From Gemmatales bacterium (GTDB lineage: Bacteria > Planctomycetota > Planctomycetia > Gemmatales > HRBIN36): 37,688 nucleotides of DNA. The stretch lies in NCBI GenBank assembly GCA_025056555.1, contig JANWVZ010000013.1, positions 1 through 37,688 on the forward strand, written 5' to 3'. This document shows positions 18,158 through 25,722 of the stretch, in pieces. A program made the position numbers and the translations under genes. Under the pieces are notes generated by a model. The model had not been told where the DNA came from, did no database searches, and saw only the letters and a program-made list of their open reading frames with translations. How positions within the stretch are numbered: position 1 is the stretch's first letter; every line of letters begins with the position of its first letter.

Positions 18158-18601
18158 ATGGATACGCGCTCCCTGGTCGAGGTAGCTATGCAGGGCGTAG
18201 AGCGAGTAGAGCGGGGCAATTTGTGGGAAAAGTACTTGCCACCGATGTGGCCACCCATCTGGCCACCGTTGTGGCCACCTGTTTGGCGTGCTATACCTGT
18301 CGAAAAGGTCAGCGAATCCGCGTTCCAAAGCCAACGACAGCTCCTCGCCAATGCAGAGTCTGCGTTTCGCGGGCGTGATGCTGACCAGGTCGTTTTGAGC
18401 GATGGCCGAGCGGATCCGAAGCCTTCAGTTTCCTCAATGGAGTATGCTGAGAGTGGCAGGCTGGTCTTCAGTCAGGAACCCTGGGTGCAAGGCCAGGTGG
18501 AATTACAACGCTACAGTTCCGCCCTTCGTTGGCACGAATGGATAGACCAGAGCAAGGCGTTGGATGGCTGCCCGGCATGCCGGGATTATCGAAATCAATA
18601 G
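18158..18601 (+). CDS. Hypothetical protein with PPxW tandem repeat
   Basis: A 147-residue ORF with ATG at 18158 preceded by AGGA (about 18148-18151). Residues ~28-43 repeat P-P-hydrophobic-W four times (PPMWPPIWPPLWPPVW). Across the repeats the proline codons vary only at the third base (CCG, CCC, CCG, CCT), and the variable codon encodes only Met, Ile, Leu or Val. That is what selection on this reading frame would give; the antisense frame through the same bases is not conservative. A CPAC motif lies near the C-terminus. No signal peptide or membrane segment is clear and I know no family. It could still be a chance ORF, since the rest has no recognisable domain. Confidence 0.45.
   Translation: MDTRSLVEVAMQGVERVERGNLWEKYLPPMWPPIWPPLWPPVWRAIPVEKVSESAFQSQRQLLANAESAFRGRDADQVVLSDGRADPKPSVSSMEYAESGRLVFSQEPWVQGQVELQRYSSALRWHEWIDQSKALDGCPACRDYRNQ
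18239..18286 (+). repeat. Four 12-bp tandem repeats
   Basis: Four adjacent 12-base units (CCACCGATGTGG and variants) occur at 18239-18250, 18251-18262, 18263-18274 and 18275-18286. They share CCACC at the start and TGG at the end, and differ at two to four inner positions. The unit is a multiple of three and encodes PP-hydrophobic-W on the plus strand. Confidence 0.85.
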
Positions 18602-18745
18602 TTCCAGCCGCGGCCTGAGAGGGTTTACAAAGAGAAAGCTGGCAATTATGCTGAATGTTCGACACGAGAAGCGCAGTGGTGTTATGTTGAGGAGGGCTAC
18701 TCCTGGGGAAATGGGAGAACCTAGAGTGGTAAGGGGAGTGCGAAC

Positions 18746-19909
18746 TTGAGTGAAGCAGGGGTTCTGGAAAGCGGTACTGCGACGGCGTTGTCCATGTCAG
18801 GTCCATCAGGTAATCTCGACCGTCGTGCTGACATTGATAGCAAACAGGAGCAGATCACCAAGTTACTGGCAGAGCGAGGTTGGGAGGGTCTGCTCCTAAT
18901 GGAGCCGGCGAACGTGGCGTGGTTTACCAGCGGTGCGACGGTGCGGGGATTGTGTCCAGACTGGGACCAGCCAGCGGTGCTGATCACACCGACACAAAGA
19001 TGGTTGCTGGCCAGCAATGCGGAATCGCAGCGGCTTTTTGATGAGGAGTTGGATGGTCTGGGTTTTATGTTGAAAGAGTGGCAGTGGGACTGGCGTCGGG
19101 ATTATATGTTGCGGTCGTTGGCGCAAGCGAAGCGACTGGCGAGTGATCGGCCTTACCTGGAACTGCCCAGCGTGGCCGACTGGTTGGCGGAGCGTCGGCG
19201 CTGCCTGACGGCTTACGAGCAAGCTTGCAGCAAGCAACTGGCGGAAGTAGTAGTACATGCGGTGGAAGCGGCCTGTCGCAATTGTCAGCCTCGGGAAACG
19301 GAGCGGGAAGTGGCCGGGCAAGTTGCGCATCGGTTATTGCGGCGAGGTGCCTGGCCGTTGCATATTTCGGTCAGTGCCGATGGTCGCTCACAGCGATACC
19401 GACGACAGGGTTTTACCGCAGTACCCATTGAGCGCTGGTGTGTCGTGAGCGCGACGGCGCGGAAATACGGTTTGCACGTCAGTGCCACGCGGACCGTGAG
19501 CTTCGGACCGGTGGAACCACGCGTGAAGGAGGCTCATGCAAATGCCTGCAAAGTCCAGGCAGCGTTGACGGCAGCGAGCTGGCCGGACGCGATCGTGGGG
19601 GAGGTCTTTCAAGCAGCGCGGCGGATTTATGGTCTAATCGGCGCGGAGCATGAATGGCATAGCGCACCTATAGGCTATGTCCTCGGGCGGGAACCGGTGG
19701 AAGCCGTGGTCTATCCGGACAGCAGCGAGGCCATGCAGGCAGGTTGGACGCTCTTATGGTCGCCAAGTGTTGGGCCAGCCATAACGGGAGATACGATACT
19801 CGTAACTCCGCAAGGTCCAGTGGTACTTACCAGTGTGGAAGCCTGGCCAATAGTGCTAGTTCGGGTTTCCGGCATGCAGATTCAGCTGCCGGGGATTCTG
19901 GAACGCTGA
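18746..19909 (+). CDS. M24 (aminopeptidase P-like) fold protein, probable pseudoenzyme
   Basis: A 387-residue protein starting with TTG at 18746, or with the in-frame ATG at 18794 whose product begins MSGPSGNLDRRADI. The N-terminal half resembles the creatinase-like domain (LLAERGWEGLLLMEPANVAW, LITPTQRWLL). The C-terminal half follows the pita-bread M24 fold, with TEREVAGQVAHRLLRRGAWP-like spacing and an RTVSFGP block. Where active M24 enzymes have two metal-binding Asp, I read Ser (VVSATARKYG and HVSATRTVSFG). The later His/Glu ligands also seem to be absent (IGYVLGREP, WSPSVGP, ITGDTILVTP). It is likely not an active metallopeptidase. It lies 26 bases upstream of rex on the same strand, so the two are probably co-transcribed. 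Confidence 0.82.
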   Translation: MSEAGVLESGTATALSMSGPSGNLDRRADIDSKQEQITKLLAERGWEGLLLMEPANVAWFTSGATVRGLCPDWDQPAVLITPTQRWLLASNAESQRLFDEELDGLGFMLKEWQWDWRRDYMLRSLAQAKRLASDRPYLELPSVADWLAERRRCLTAYEQACSKQLAEVVVHAVEAACRNCQPRETEREVAGQVAHRLLRRGAWPLHISVSADGRSQRYRRQGFTAVPIERWCVVSATARKYGLHVSATRTVSFGPVEPRVKEAHANACKVQAALTAASWPDAIVGEVFQAARRIYGLIGAEHEWHSAPIGYVLGREPVEAVVYPDSSEAMQAGWTLLWSPSVGPAITGDTILVTPQGPVVLTSVEAWPIVLVRVSGMQIQLPGILER

Positions 19910-19935
19910 CAAAGGTTCCATTGGGAAATGCCGCC

Positions 19936-20655
19936 ATGCGTGAGAAAGCTAGCCGAAACCGGTCAGCCGTGCCCGTACGACCGCGGGAGTCGCCCCTGCC
20001 CCTGGCGGCACGCTTATCCCGGGCCACGGTGGCACGGCTCAGTTGGTATCTACGCCAAGTGCAGATGTCCGAGCGCACGGGGGCAACACGGATCAGCAGC
20101 AGGGAATTGGCTGACGCCTTGGGCGTGACTGCAGCACAGGTGCGCAAGGATTTGGCGGCTATTGGCAGCTTGGGCCATCCGGGCATCGGTTATCGTCCGC
20201 AAGAGTTAGCCGAGGCGATCCGTCAAGTCCTGGGGTTGGACCGGACGTGGTCGGTGGTGCTGGTGGGGGTTGGCAACTTGGCACGCGCACTATTACGTTA
20301 CGCTGGCTTTGGCCGACAGGGATTTCATTTTGTGGCTGTTTTCGACAGTGATCCGGCTAAGATCGGCCAGACGGTAGAAGGTCTGACCATCTGGCCGATG
20401 TCGGAACTGACTCCGCGGATAGCCGCGTTGGGGGCGCAATTAGCAATCCTTACCGTGCCGGCCCATGCTGCTCAAGGCGTGGCTGATCAGTTGGTTGCGG
20501 CTGGGATTCGCGGCATTCTGAACTTTGCCCCAGTGGTGCTGCGGGTTCCTTCCACTGTCAGCCTGGTTTCCGTGGACTTGACCGTGCAATTGGAGCAGTT
20601 GGCTTATTTGGTGTTGAATGCGACGGCCAATGGCGAGTCGTCTCGACACTCATGA
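19936..20655 (+). CDS. rex: Redox-sensing transcriptional repressor Rex
   Basis: A 239-residue protein using the ATG at 19936; the frame is open upstream to 19744 but those residues overlap the preceding gene and match nothing. The N-terminal winged helix contains LSRATVARLSWYLRQVQMSE, RISSRELADALGVTAAQVRK and DLAAIGSLGHPGIGY, the Rex signature. The Rossmann domain has VVLVGVGNLARALLRY and VAVFDSDPAKIG, where the Asp ending strand 2 favours NAD(H). The C-terminal helix that domain-swaps in the dimer ends VDLTVQLEQLAYLVLN. Rex binds DNA when NADH/NAD+ is low and represses genes for anaerobic or alternative electron disposal. I saw no clear Rex operator upstream. The hydrolase gene follows, overlapping or nearly so. 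Confidence 0.93.
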   Translation: MREKASRNRSAVPVRPRESPLPLAARLSRATVARLSWYLRQVQMSERTGATRISSRELADALGVTAAQVRKDLAAIGSLGHPGIGYRPQELAEAIRQVLGLDRTWSVVLVGVGNLARALLRYAGFGRQGFHFVAVFDSDPAKIGQTVEGLTIWPMSELTPRIAALGAQLAILTVPAHAAQGVADQLVAAGIRGILNFAPVVLRVPSTVSLVSVDLTVQLEQLAYLVLNATANGESSRHS

Positions 20656-20687
20656 ATCAAAGAACCGCAGCCGGGAGAAACACGCCC

Positions 20688-21839
20688 ATGGAACGAGCAG
20701 ATGAAATTAGGTCTGTACGGACTGGGCAGGCCATAGCAATAGCGCTGGCAGTAGTGCTTTGTCCCTTCGCCAGTGGCCTGAGAGGTGCAGCGTCAGATAA
20801 GGCTGCCCAAGCAGGAAACTGGGGAGCTTTGTTGCAAAAACCTTATGAGCAGCTGGTGCCACCGGAGAATTTTCACTTGCCTCCGCTGCTTCAGGATGAA
20901 ACGGGTCGGAAGATAGGCTCTCGGGCGGAGTGGGAGAAGCAGCGCGAGCGGCTACGACAGTATTGGCTTCAGGTGCTGGGCCAACCCGAACTGAAACGCC
21001 CCGATTTAGCGGCAAAAGTTGTTTCCACGGAAACTCTGGCGGATCACATCCGCTACCTGGTGCAGTTTGTAACGGAGGGTGAGGATACTCTTCGCGCTTA
21101 TCTCTTGGTGCCGAAGAATCTCAAGGCCGGCGAGCGCAGAGCGGCAGTGGTGGTCTTTCATCCGACTACCAAAGACACGCTCCACGAGCCTGTTGGATTG
21201 GGGCAACGGGCAGAGAATGCATTTGCGTTATTCCTGACGCAACGCGGCTATGTTACGCTGAGTCCGGAATGCTACATCATGAAGGGGGAGGGTCCAAAAC
21301 GCCAGACCGAACTACTGCTCCAACGAATACCCGGCTGGACGGGCATGGGCAAAATGACTTGGGATGCCAGCCGATGCGTGGATTTTCTGCGGACACGCCC
21401 GGAAGTAGATGGTAAGCGGATTGCCTGTTGGGGACATTCGTTGGGCGCCAAACAGGTGTTATACGCGATGGCTTTCGAGCCTCGCTATGTTGCGGGCGTG
21501 TTCAGTGAAGGTGGTATCGGTCTAAGAATGAGCAATTGGGCGGATGTCTGGTATCTTTCTGAGAAAATTCGCCCTTTGATTCCTCAACGGGAACACCACC
21601 AGTTGCTGGCGCTGTGTGCTCCGCGTCCGTTCCTCATCTTGGCGGGCAACAGCGCAGATGGAGACTTGTCGTGGTTCTTCATCAAAGAAGCACGCACCGT
21701 TTACGCGCTTTATGGAGCAACGGAACGAATCGGTTTACATAATCACCGCGCAGGTCATCGTTTACCTCAGGAAGCTCGAGATCTGGCTGGCCGCTGGCTC
21801 GACTACTGGTTATCCCCGGAGCGGAGCGCGGCTGACTGA
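20688..21839 (+). CDS. Alpha/beta hydrolase, secreted esterase-like
   Basis: A 383-residue protein from ATG 20688, preceded by GGGAG at 20673-20677. An upstream in-frame ATG at 20652 overlaps the rex stop as ATGA and is also possible. The N-terminus (GQAIAIALAVVLCPFASGL) reads as a signal peptide, so export is likely. The alpha/beta hydrolase fold shows VVVFHPTTKD (oxyanion strand), the nucleophile elbow GHSLGAKQVLY and FLILAGNSADGD. A C-terminal HNHRAGHRLP supplies the likely acid and histidine of the triad. This layout occurs in acetyl-xylan esterase or dienelactone-hydrolase-like planctomycete proteins, but no substrate can be read. It probably shares a transcript with rex and the M24-like gene. 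Confidence 0.87.
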   Translation: MERADEIRSVRTGQAIAIALAVVLCPFASGLRGAASDKAAQAGNWGALLQKPYEQLVPPENFHLPPLLQDETGRKIGSRAEWEKQRERLRQYWLQVLGQPELKRPDLAAKVVSTETLADHIRYLVQFVTEGEDTLRAYLLVPKNLKAGERRAAVVVFHPTTKDTLHEPVGLGQRAENAFALFLTQRGYVTLSPECYIMKGEGPKRQTELLLQRIPGWTGMGKMTWDASRCVDFLRTRPEVDGKRIACWGHSLGAKQVLYAMAFEPRYVAGVFSEGGIGLRMSNWADVWYLSEKIRPLIPQREHHQLLALCAPRPFLILAGNSADGDLSWFFIKEARTVYALYGATERIGLHNHRAGHRLPQEARDLAGRWLDYWLSPERSAAD

Positions 21840-21873
21840 TTGGCCGGAACTGTTTCAGCTTGCCCCACCATCC

Positions 21874-21902
21874 TTGACAAATAGCACGACGTTACATAAA
21901 AA
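21874..21902 (+). promoter_or_regulatory. Probable sigma-70 type promoter upstream of the Fur-family gene
   Basis: A perfect TTGACA (21874-21879), 17-base spacer and TAAAAA (21897-21902) form a plausible -35/-10 pair. The regulator starts 128 bases further on, at 22030. Confidence 0.45.
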
Positions 21903-21916
21903 ATATCAGATGTTAT

Positions 21917-21927
21917 GCATGACATGC
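21917..21927. promoter_or_regulatory. Short palindrome just after the predicted start of transcription
   Basis: GCATG-A-CATGC is a perfect inverted repeat placed 15-25 bases after the -10 hexamer. It could be an operator for the Fur-family protein (autoregulation), but it is short and does not match the classical Fur box. Confidence 0.3.
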
Positions 21928-22029
21928 GGTCAGCGCCAATGAGCTTATTGCATGAGCGTGTGCGCTCGAAGTCGCAGGGGGCAACACGGTGAAGAACCTC
22001 CGGCCCGTTAGGAAGCGGAAAAACGACTT

Positions 22030-22500
22030 ATGAATACGCACCAGGAGAATCTGGAACTGCGCGAGGCGTTATCGGTGGCCGGGCTCCGTTACACCGCCCA
22101 ACGCGAAGCCGTTTATCAATACTTGTGCTCCGTGTCCACGCATCCTACGGCGGAGGAAGTCTATCAGGCAGTACGACAACGTATTCCCCGTATCAGTTTG
22201 GCCACAGTGTATAAGTGCCTGGAGGCTTTGGTGGCCTGCGGCAAAGCGACTAAGATCAGTAGTGCAGATGGGCCAGCCCGCTACGACCATCGGACAGACC
22301 GCCATGTCCACATGCGCGATTTGCGCACTGGAGAGGTCCGCGATTTGGAACTCCCTCACGAGTTGCGTCTGCATGACCGCCTGCAGGCACAACTGGAAGA
22401 CCTGTTGCGGCAAAACGGTTTTCGCATTACGGATGTTCGTATCGAGTTAGTGGGCTACTTTGATAAGCCATATTCCAATTCCAGCTCAGCTCCGGCATGA
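22030..22500 (+). CDS. Fur family transcriptional regulator (cysteine-less variant)
   Basis: A 156-residue protein of usual Fur length. The winged helix begins LSVAGLRYTAQREAVYQYL and includes HPTAEEVYQAVRQRIPRISL and ATVYKCLEALVACGKATKIS, the recognition helix of the family. The dimerisation domain has the His-rich block YDHRTDRHVHM, but the CxxC motif that normally follows (HHHLVCxxCG) reads MRDLRTGEVRDL. The structural zinc site is therefore missing. This keeps it in the Fur superfamily (Fur, Zur, PerR or Irr-like) but the metal or signal is not decidable. It has its own promoter candidate at 21874-21902 and converges on the MOSC gene. A weak AGGAAG purine run lies before the ATG. Confidence 0.9.
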   Translation: MNTHQENLELREALSVAGLRYTAQREAVYQYLCSVSTHPTAEEVYQAVRQRIPRISLATVYKCLEALVACGKATKISSADGPARYDHRTDRHVHMRDLRTGEVRDLELPHELRLHDRLQAQLEDLLRQNGFRITDVRIELVGYFDKPYSNSSSAPA

Positions 22501-22583
22501 ACTGGCCGCTGCCCCGCACGTTTGGCGGAAGTTCCAGATACACGCGCTCAGTTTACTCTCGGCCGGGATTACGAATTGGTGTC

Positions 22584-23384
22584 TCAGCGGGGTCGCTTCT
22601 CCAGAATAGTTACCGAATCGCCAAGGCGCAAAGTTTTCCCTGTTTGTCCAGGCACTGGCCTTGTGTTGACCATGAAACGGTACATGGTGTCTCGGAAGCG
22701 GGAAGGCTCGGCCCAGACAGGAAAATGTGCGCGTCGCCACTCTATGAAGCGCTCCACAAAGTGCGGAGTAACTTCTCCGGTCCAAACATCGCGAGTGGGC
22801 ACCACACAGCGTTTACAGGGATTGGTTCCTTCCAACATAACCTCGCCAATGCGAAAGCGGACCACTTCTTGCTCCCCAGCGTACAGATTATCTTCCCAAA
22901 ATGGCTCGGCGTCGGCAATTTCCAGATTGGCGCGGAACCTGCCGCGGCTTTGTGGCAAATCCCATCCGAAATGCTCAGCCACCGATAACAGGCTGGCTTG
23001 CGTGATTACCGTCGGGCCTGGTGCCTCGACATCATCGGGAAAACCCAGCTTATCATCGCGACGCAAGAACACTCGGAAGCCAAAGTAGTCGCTCAGCCAG
23101 TTTTCCAGCAACGCGGCGTCGCGCTCCAGATCGAATTCACGGCATTCAGAATGTCCGACAACGCGGATGCGCACACTCTTCAAATCTCGACTATACTCTA
23201 CCCGCAACCGATGCACTGCCGCCTGCCGCTTACCATTGACGTATCGTCCCTTTTCATCGAAAAGGGCGTAGCGCCGATCCCCCGTAAGCGGGCCGGTCGG
23301 CAACAGTGAAACTTCTTCACATTCCAGGGCATCGAGCGATTTGATGGGAAAGATGGCAATACGACTGAGCACAGGCATGGCCAA
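22584..23384 (-). CDS. MOSC domain protein (YcbX-like)
   Basis: A 266-residue protein. The N-terminal beta-barrel domain starts VLSRIAIFPIKSLDALEC and includes GDRRYALFDEKGRYVNGK. The MOSC domain follows, with RFRANLEI, PFWEDNLYAG and the conserved Cys in EGTNPCKRCVVPTRDVWTGE (the cysteine that accepts sulfur in MOSC proteins). Family members act as sulfur carriers in molybdenum-cofactor-dependent reduction of N-hydroxylated compounds. The start is the ATG at 23384; a second ATG two codons later is possible. It is convergent with the Fur-like gene, 83 bases apart, and no terminator is visible between them. A 7-bp inverted repeat lies 12 bases upstream of its start. Confidence 0.9.
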   Translation of the reverse strand: MAMPVLSRIAIFPIKSLDALECEEVSLLPTGPLTGDRRYALFDEKGRYVNGKRQAAVHRLRVEYSRDLKSVRIRVVGHSECREFDLERDAALLENWLSDYFGFRVFLRRDDKLGFPDDVEAPGPTVITQASLLSVAEHFGWDLPQSRGRFRANLEIADAEPFWEDNLYAGEQEVVRFRIGEVMLEGTNPCKRCVVPTRDVWTGEVTPHFVERFIEWRRAHFPVWAEPSRFRDTMYRFMVNTRPVPGQTGKTLRLGDSVTILEKRPR

Positions 23385-23396
23385 TTCCTGATGTCG

Positions 23397-23416
23397 GACT
23401 GACCTTAGCGTCAGTC
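23397..23416. repeat. 7-bp inverted repeat upstream of the MOSC gene
   Basis: GACTGAC and GTCAGTC pair perfectly around a six-base loop (CTTAGC). It lies just upstream of the MOSC start. A TTGACT (possible -35) overlaps its distal arm on the minus strand, so it may be an operator or a leader hairpin. Confidence 0.4.
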
Positions 23417-24144
23417 AAGCCTTGTTTTACCTAGTAGAACTCTCTAAGTCCGCGGCAAGACTCTGCGAGGTTCTAAGCAAGTCGCTCATGCGCCGCAGAG
23501 AAGCGGCCCATCCGTGTAGCTTTTATTTCGTTGGCAGGTCTCCAGCGCGATCAGAATGCAGACCTGGCGGAGGAATGGTTTTCCATTATCGCATTCTTGC
23601 CAGCAGAAGAGGCCAGTCTGAACAGAGCCACCTGCACTCACAACAGTCAATGACAGAATCCGCAGGCGAGCCGTCCATCAGGCACCTTGCAACGCCGCAG
23701 TAAGGTTTACTCTGAAACCTCGCACCCTGGGACGCGAAGTTATGCCCTTCGCCACACCGCACGGACTTTTGTTTTGTCCTTATGACATCCATCTGTGGGA
23801 CGAAGCGTTACGCCCACAACCACACCTCACCAAGCCGAGGTGACTTACCCCCGTAAGATTCACGCCTAGAGATATAAGTCTTGAAGTTTGGTACTTGCAA
23901 TCAACGGGTCTGATTTCGCCTGCATGAACAGAATAGGCTCAGGAGCTTACTGAAGTCCTCACCATCCTGTACCATGGTGAACTCCAGCCCGGGCGGTAAA
24001 GCGTCTCAGGAGCATGCGTGCGAAGTTGCATTGTGCTTGACAGACTTGGCCGTAGCCTTTTGCGTTACCAGTACTCGAGCGCCCTTGGTTGAGCAGACGC
24101 GGCTTGGGCAGAACGAAAGTACTGTTTGCTATTCGTGATCGTGG
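23417..24144. other. Long gap without a convincing gene
   Basis: Short ORFs here have no recognisable protein features. The stretch is rich in small inverted repeats: a 7-bp stem CAGGTCT/AGACCTG (23535-23541 with 23560-23566), AATGG/CCATT around a TTTT loop (23574-23587), the cluster at 23704-23857, and CACCAT/ATGGTG (23960-23965 with 23974-23979). I checked for tmRNA, RNase P and SRP RNA signatures by eye and found none convincing. Confidence 0.6.
23704..23857. other. Cluster of short hairpins, candidate structured RNA
   Basis: Five stems of 5-7 bp follow one another: GGTTT/AAACC (23704-23719), GCGAAG/CTTCGC (23734-23752), GTGGG-a-CG/CGCCCAC (23795-23817), CACCTC/GAGGTG (23823-23842) and CTTAC/GTAAG around a CCCC loop (23844-23857). 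A 4-bp stem at 23763-23779 lies between. This is more than I would expect by chance in 150 bases, but no family is recognised and the strand is unknown. Confidence 0.35.
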
Positions 24145-24173
24145 TTGCTAACCCTTGCCAAGGAGAGGATAAT
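24145..24173 (+). promoter_or_regulatory. Promoter for rplY-pth
   Basis: TTGCTA (24145-24150), a 17-base spacer and GATAAT (24168-24173) match the sigma-70 pattern at four and five of six positions. Transcription would start near 24180, giving a leader of ~130 bases before rplY. Confidence 0.55.
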
Positions 24174-24179
24174 TGCGGA

Positions 24180-24311
24180 TAATGTTGGGCCACGACCTAC
24201 GGAAAAATCGTGGACGGTAGCGTTGAAAGACCTGGGCTATCGCTGCGGAAAACGTGGGCATACAAAGCTGGCTGGAGGCCGTAGTCTCCAAATTGTGAGG
24301 GAGTATCGATC
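24180..24311 (+). promoter_or_regulatory. Structured 5' leader of rplY
   Basis: Two perfect hairpins are visible: CCACGA/TCGTGG (24190-24195 with 24208-24213) and TGGAG/CTCCA (24273-24277 with 24286-24290). A GGGAG ribosome-binding sequence follows near 24300, about eight bases before the ATG. Ribosomal protein genes are often controlled by their own product through such leaders; that is inference here. Confidence 0.35.
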
Positions 24312-24959
24312 ATGGCAACTATGACCACGACAATTGTGGGGAAGTTACGCACGGATCTGGGAACGCACGCAGCAAGGAAACTGCGTCGGCAGGGCCAATT
24401 GCCGGCAGTAATCTACGGGCACAAGATAGAACCTTTACACATCATGCTGAAAGCGGAGGACGTCTGGTCGCTCATTCGGCATGGAGAACGTGTCGTAGAT
24501 GTGGTGGTAGAAAATCGTGAAGCGGAGAAATGTTTCGTCCGCGAGATTCAATGGGATGCTTTAGGGAAAGAAGTGCTGCACGTGGATTTCGTGCGTATCC
24601 GTACGGACGAGCGCGTGCGCACGTCAGTACCAATCCAGCTTCGAGGCAGCCCCGCGGGATTACAGGCGGGCGGTGTGTTGCAGCAATTATTGCACGCTCT
24701 GGAAGTCGAATGCTTAGCCGTAAGCGTCCCTGAGGCCATCCGAGTGAACGTGGCCGATCTCCAACTCGGTCAAGCGATTCATGTTCGTGATCTGAAATTA
24801 CCCGAAGGCGTCGTGGCAGTGGTCGAACCGGATGCTATCGTGGTACAGGTGTCGGCTCCAAAGGCCGAAGCGCCTCCTGCGGAAGCCGTTCCTGGTCCTG
24901 TGGAACCGGAAGTGATCGGACGTAGAGCAGCTCAGGAGGAGGAAGAAGAAGCAAGATAG
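24312..24959 (+). CDS. rplY: 50S ribosomal protein L25 (general stress protein Ctc type)
   Basis: A 215-residue protein, the long Ctc form of L25 with an N-terminal L25 domain that binds 5S rRNA and a C-terminal TL5-type beta domain. The N-domain shows KLRTDLGTHAARKLRRQGQL and PAVIYGH, the usual L25 signature. It continues with WDALGKEVLHVDFVRIRTDE before the second domain (GSPAGLQAGGVLQQLLHALE, LQLGQAIHVRDLKLPEGV). The C-terminal tail is acidic (EEEEEA). It has a good ribosome-binding site and the promoter at 24145-24173. pth follows 93 bases downstream, the common bacterial pairing, and the two probably form one transcript. Confidence 0.95.
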   Translation: MATMTTTIVGKLRTDLGTHAARKLRRQGQLPAVIYGHKIEPLHIMLKAEDVWSLIRHGERVVDVVVENREAEKCFVREIQWDALGKEVLHVDFVRIRTDERVRTSVPIQLRGSPAGLQAGGVLQQLLHALEVECLAVSVPEAIRVNVADLQLGQAIHVRDLKLPEGVVAVVEPDAIVVQVSAPKAEAPPAEAVPGPVEPEVIGRRAAQEEEEEAR

Positions 24960-25052
24960 TTCGGCCACGCTGGTAACCGATATGGGGCTTGACTACCGCA
25001 CAAAGCCCATCGTCGAGTCTGCTTGCTTTATGGTCGTCGCTCGCTGGTCATC

Positions 25053-25679
25053 ATGAAACTCATTGTGGGTTTGGGCAATCCCGATGCCGAGTATCAGGGC
25101 ACACGCCACAACGTGGGTTTTGAGGTAGTCGATTGCTTGGCGCAGAACTGGGCGTCTGGGCAGTCTTGGCAATGCAATTTTTCCTCGCAGATTCTACCAA
25201 TCCTGCTGAATTCCCAGAAGCTGCTCCTGATCAAACCGCAGACCTATATGAACCGCAGCGGCTTAGCGGTAGCGGCACTGGTCGGATTCTATCAGGTGCC
25301 GCTGTGCGATTTGTTAGTGGTTTGTGATGACCTTAACTTAGCTCTGGGCCAACTGCGTCTAAGGGCGCGAGGCAGTCATGGAGGACATAAGGGACTGCTC
25401 GACATTCAGCAACGACTAGGTACTACGGAGTATCCACGTTTGCGCATCGGCATCGGTCATCCGCCGCTCGGCCAGGACGCTGCTGATTATGTGCTGGGGC
25501 GATTTCGTCCCGAAGAACGCCCTCTCATGGACCAGGCAGTTCGCCGAGCTGCAGACGCGGTAGTGGTGTGGGTACGGGAAGGGATTGATGCAGCCATGAA
25601 CCGGTTCAATGAGCGTCAAACTAATCGTGCGAAGAGTGAGAACTCCAAGTCGAAAACGAACGACGATTCTCACGCATAG
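25053..25679 (+). CDS. pth: Peptidyl-tRNA hydrolase
   Basis: A 208-residue protein from ATG 25053, the canonical start (MKLIVGLGNPDAEYQGTRHN); the frame opens at 25023 but the extra ten residues are not family-like. All catalytic landmarks are present: the GLGNP strand with Asn9, the catalytic His19 in RHNVGF, KPQTYMNRSG, and DDLNLALGQLRLRARGSHGG including the acidic residue and the GSHGGHKGL loop. It releases peptides from peptidyl-tRNA that drops off ribosomes, in the cytoplasm. It lies downstream of rplY on the same strand and converges on the zinc-ribbon gene, 43 bases away. Confidence 0.96.
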   Translation: MKLIVGLGNPDAEYQGTRHNVGFEVVDCLAQNWASGQSWQCNFSSQILPILLNSQKLLLIKPQTYMNRSGLAVAALVGFYQVPLCDLLVVCDDLNLALGQLRLRARGSHGGHKGLLDIQQRLGTTEYPRLRIGIGHPPLGQDAADYVLGRFRPEERPLMDQAVRRAADAVVVWVREGIDAAMNRFNERQTNRAKSENSKSKTNDDSHA

Positions 25680-25722
25680 AGTTCAGGGCAACCCGTTGGC
25701 AGGAGCCAGCTTTGCCAGCAGC

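Noticed and set aside
23422-23792. Short ORFs in the gap after the MOSC gene
   Set aside because: They lack ribosome-binding sites, domains and consistent codon use.
24037-24065. TTGACA at 24037 as a promoter
   Set aside because: The -10 position reads TTGCGT, too far from consensus; the pair at 24145-24173 is better.
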